Part shown: one piece after another, positions 62,853 through 64,000 of the stretch
Numbering within the stretch: the stretch's first letter is position 1
How the letters are laid out: each line of letters opens with the position of its first letter
Assembly (NCBI RefSeq): GCF_020535405.1
Contig: NZ_CP085036.1
Span: 558,001-622,000, forward strand
Direction: 5' to 3'
DNA from: Antiquaquibacter oligotrophicus
Lineage (GTDB): Bacteria > Actinomycetota > Actinomycetes > Actinomycetales > Microbacteriaceae
Length of the DNA: 64,000 nucleotides
Made by a program: the position numbers and the translations under genes
The notes under the pieces: model-generated
Database searches by the model: none
What the model saw: only the letters and a program-made list of their open reading frames with translations
Told to the model about the DNA's origin: nothing

Positions 62853-64000
62853 TCACGGCGGCGTCCAGTCGGAGCCGTCCACCCACCACGCCATGTACAC
62901 CCACGCGACCTGGCCGAGGATGAACAGCACAACGATGCTCACGCGATAGACCGGCGACCGCGGCGCTGCGACGGCCCCGAGAGCCGGAAACAAGGGCAGG
63001 AGCAGGCGTAACGTGCTCGACTGCGGAAAGAACACCGCAAGCAGGTAGAGGCTGTAACTGACGAGCCAAAACCGGATGTCCACCCCGAGGCGACGCATGG
63101 CGGGCAAGAACAACGCTGCCCCGACCAGCACGAGCAGAAGCACAAGCGCGACGATGAGCAACCACGGCGGGATGCCCCACCACGAAGCCCACCACTCGGC
63201 GGCACGGAACCACGGCGTAAACGGCACGAGCTCGTCGTAGCCGATGTAGGCGGAACGCCACGCGAGTTCCGTCTCCAGATACGCCATGGGCCGGCCCGTG
63301 ACGATGCCGGCAATCACGAGCCACGCGACGCCCGATGCGGCGCTCACGAGACCGGCAGCACACGCGAGAATCCGCTCCCGCCACGGGAACGGCTCTCGCC
63401 CGCGGCGATCCATCCACCACCGGTAGCTCACGTGCAGCAGGAGCGTGAGGGCGAAGGCGAGCCCACTCGGGCGCGTGAAGGCCATCACGACGATCACCGG
63501 GATGAGGAGCGCGTAGCGCCGCTCGACGAGGAGCAGGAGAGCCAGCATCAGCAGGAAGGCGTGCATCGACTCCGCATACGCGACCTGCAGGATAGGCGAA
63601 ACGGGCGCAACACAGAACAGCACCACGGCAAAGAGCGCCGAGCCCGGCGGCAAAAACTTCGCCATGAGCCGGTAGAAGACGAGCGCCGCACCCAGCGCGA
63701 ACGCGACAGAGACGAAGACCGCGACGACGCCGAAATCGGCTCCCGGCAGTAGGAACAGCCGCACGATCGAGGGGTAGGCGGGCATAAACGCCCACGCGCT
63801 CTCGCCCACGTGCCCGTCCGCGGTCATGGGCAAGCTGCTCGGGTATCCGGTGGCGGCGATGATGAAATACCAGTGGCCGTCCCAGATGCGGGCGAAATCG
63901 AAGTACCCGGGCGAGGCGCCCGTCCACGCATTCGGTTGCTGGATGCTGGCGAACCAGAGCAGGATGCCCGTCGAGATGACTCGCGAGACAGCGAACACCA
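62853..64000 (-). CDS. PIG-V-like membrane mannosyltransferase, 5' end cut by the window
   Basis: 382 visible residues with about ten membrane helices. Marks of the GT-C/PIG-V fold: DFARIWDGHWYFIIAATGYPSS in the first loop with the acidic residue, AWAFMPAYPSIVRL, and VAYAESMHAFLL. The sequence runs to the window edge, and the ATG at 63998 may be internal. It would add mannose from a polyprenyl-phosphate donor to a lipid or protein on the outer face. Donor and acceptor are inferred from the family. Confidence 0.78.
   Translation of the reverse strand, partial: VFAVSRVISTGILLWFASIQQPNAWTGASPGYFDFARIWDGHWYFIIAATGYPSSLPMTADGHVGESAWAFMPAYPSIVRLFLLPGADFGVVAVFVSVAFALGAALVFYRLMAKFLPPGSALFAVVLFCVAPVSPILQVAYAESMHAFLLMLALLLLVERRYALLIPVIVVMAFTRPSGLAFALTLLLHVSYRWWMDRRGREPFPWRERILACAAGLVSAASGVAWLVIAGIVTGRPMAYLETELAWRSAYIGYDELVPFTPWFRAAEWWASWWGIPPWLLIVALVLLLVLVGAALFLPAMRRLGVDIRFWLVSYSLYLLAVFFPQSSTLRLLLPLFPALGAVAAPRSPVYRVSIVVLFILGQVAWVYMAWWVDGSDWTPP

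Overview
The window is a 64 kb piece of a high-GC Gram-positive chromosome. Gene content and style point to an actinobacterium, most likely of the family Microbacteriaceae. The evidence is a block of genes shared with other actinobacteria (UPF0182, PDZ/Lon-like protease, zincin_2 family, UvrD2, NudC, AdnAB, DUF3107, RhlE-type helicase), a teichoic-acid-like glycopolymer block, DUF3039 and DUF3117 proteins, and many start codons placed 6-7 nt after a TANNNT box with no room for a leader. Family level is inferred from content, not from a database search. No rRNA, CRISPR array, prophage or complete insertion sequence was seen. One tRNA (initiator tRNA-fMet) is present.

Layout. 1-7.9 kb holds housekeeping genes: DedA, DUF368, rhodanese, an MntR-like regulator with an Nramp manganese transporter, and an rdgB-rph-murI run facing pncB. 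7.9-11.4 kb carries an ABC-2 permease and an ATPase with a very long low-complexity N-terminus. 11.6-19.5 kb is a cell-surface glycopolymer region: a sugar/polyol nucleotidyltransferase, a TagGH-like exporter, a TagB/TagF-like glycerophosphotransferase, two family 2 glycosyltransferases and a CDP-alcohol phosphotransferase. 19.6-26.1 kb has an HtrA-like protease, an aminotransferase, a nitrilase-family amidase, NadE, a hexapeptide-repeat protein, small membrane proteins and tRNA-fMet. 26.4-46.1 kb is the conserved actinobacterial block, whose order resembles the Mycobacterium tuberculosis Rv3193c-Rv3211 neighbourhood as I remember it. It includes the two-subunit AdnAB-like helicase-nuclease. 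46.3-55 kb is mixed metabolism and membrane genes (DUF805, PHP phosphoesterase, EEP-family hydrolase, aminopeptidase P, an MgtE_N/CBS protein with DUF1003, Mrp, LysR).

The accessory part is 55-61.5 kb. A complete succinate-semialdehyde-type dehydrogenase is followed by an opposite-strand polymorphic-toxin cassette. The cassette is the tail of an Rhs protein, a GIY-YIG-like toxin domain, an Imm26-like immunity gene and a second small gene. It is followed by a 478-484 bp direct copy of the 3' end of the dehydrogenase gene. Both the Rhs-toxin gene and the second small gene carry a one-base frame break, and the Rhs N-terminus is missing, so this looks like an eroding or displaced toxin cassette. 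A small orphan gene and a HicAB toxin-antitoxin pair with a likely operator follow. The window closes with tatB, an O-methyltransferase, a DUF3117 gene and the cut-off end of a PIG-V-like membrane mannosyltransferase gene.

The strongest leads for new biology are the Rhs cassette with its diverged flanking repeat, a stand-alone cyclodehydratase-like protein with no visible TOMM partner, a leaderless upstream ORF with a hairpin overlapping the DEAD-box helicase start, an AdnA subunit with no cysteines, an APH-like protein lacking kinase catalytic residues, and an ABC ATPase with a roughly 400-residue histone-H1-like extension.
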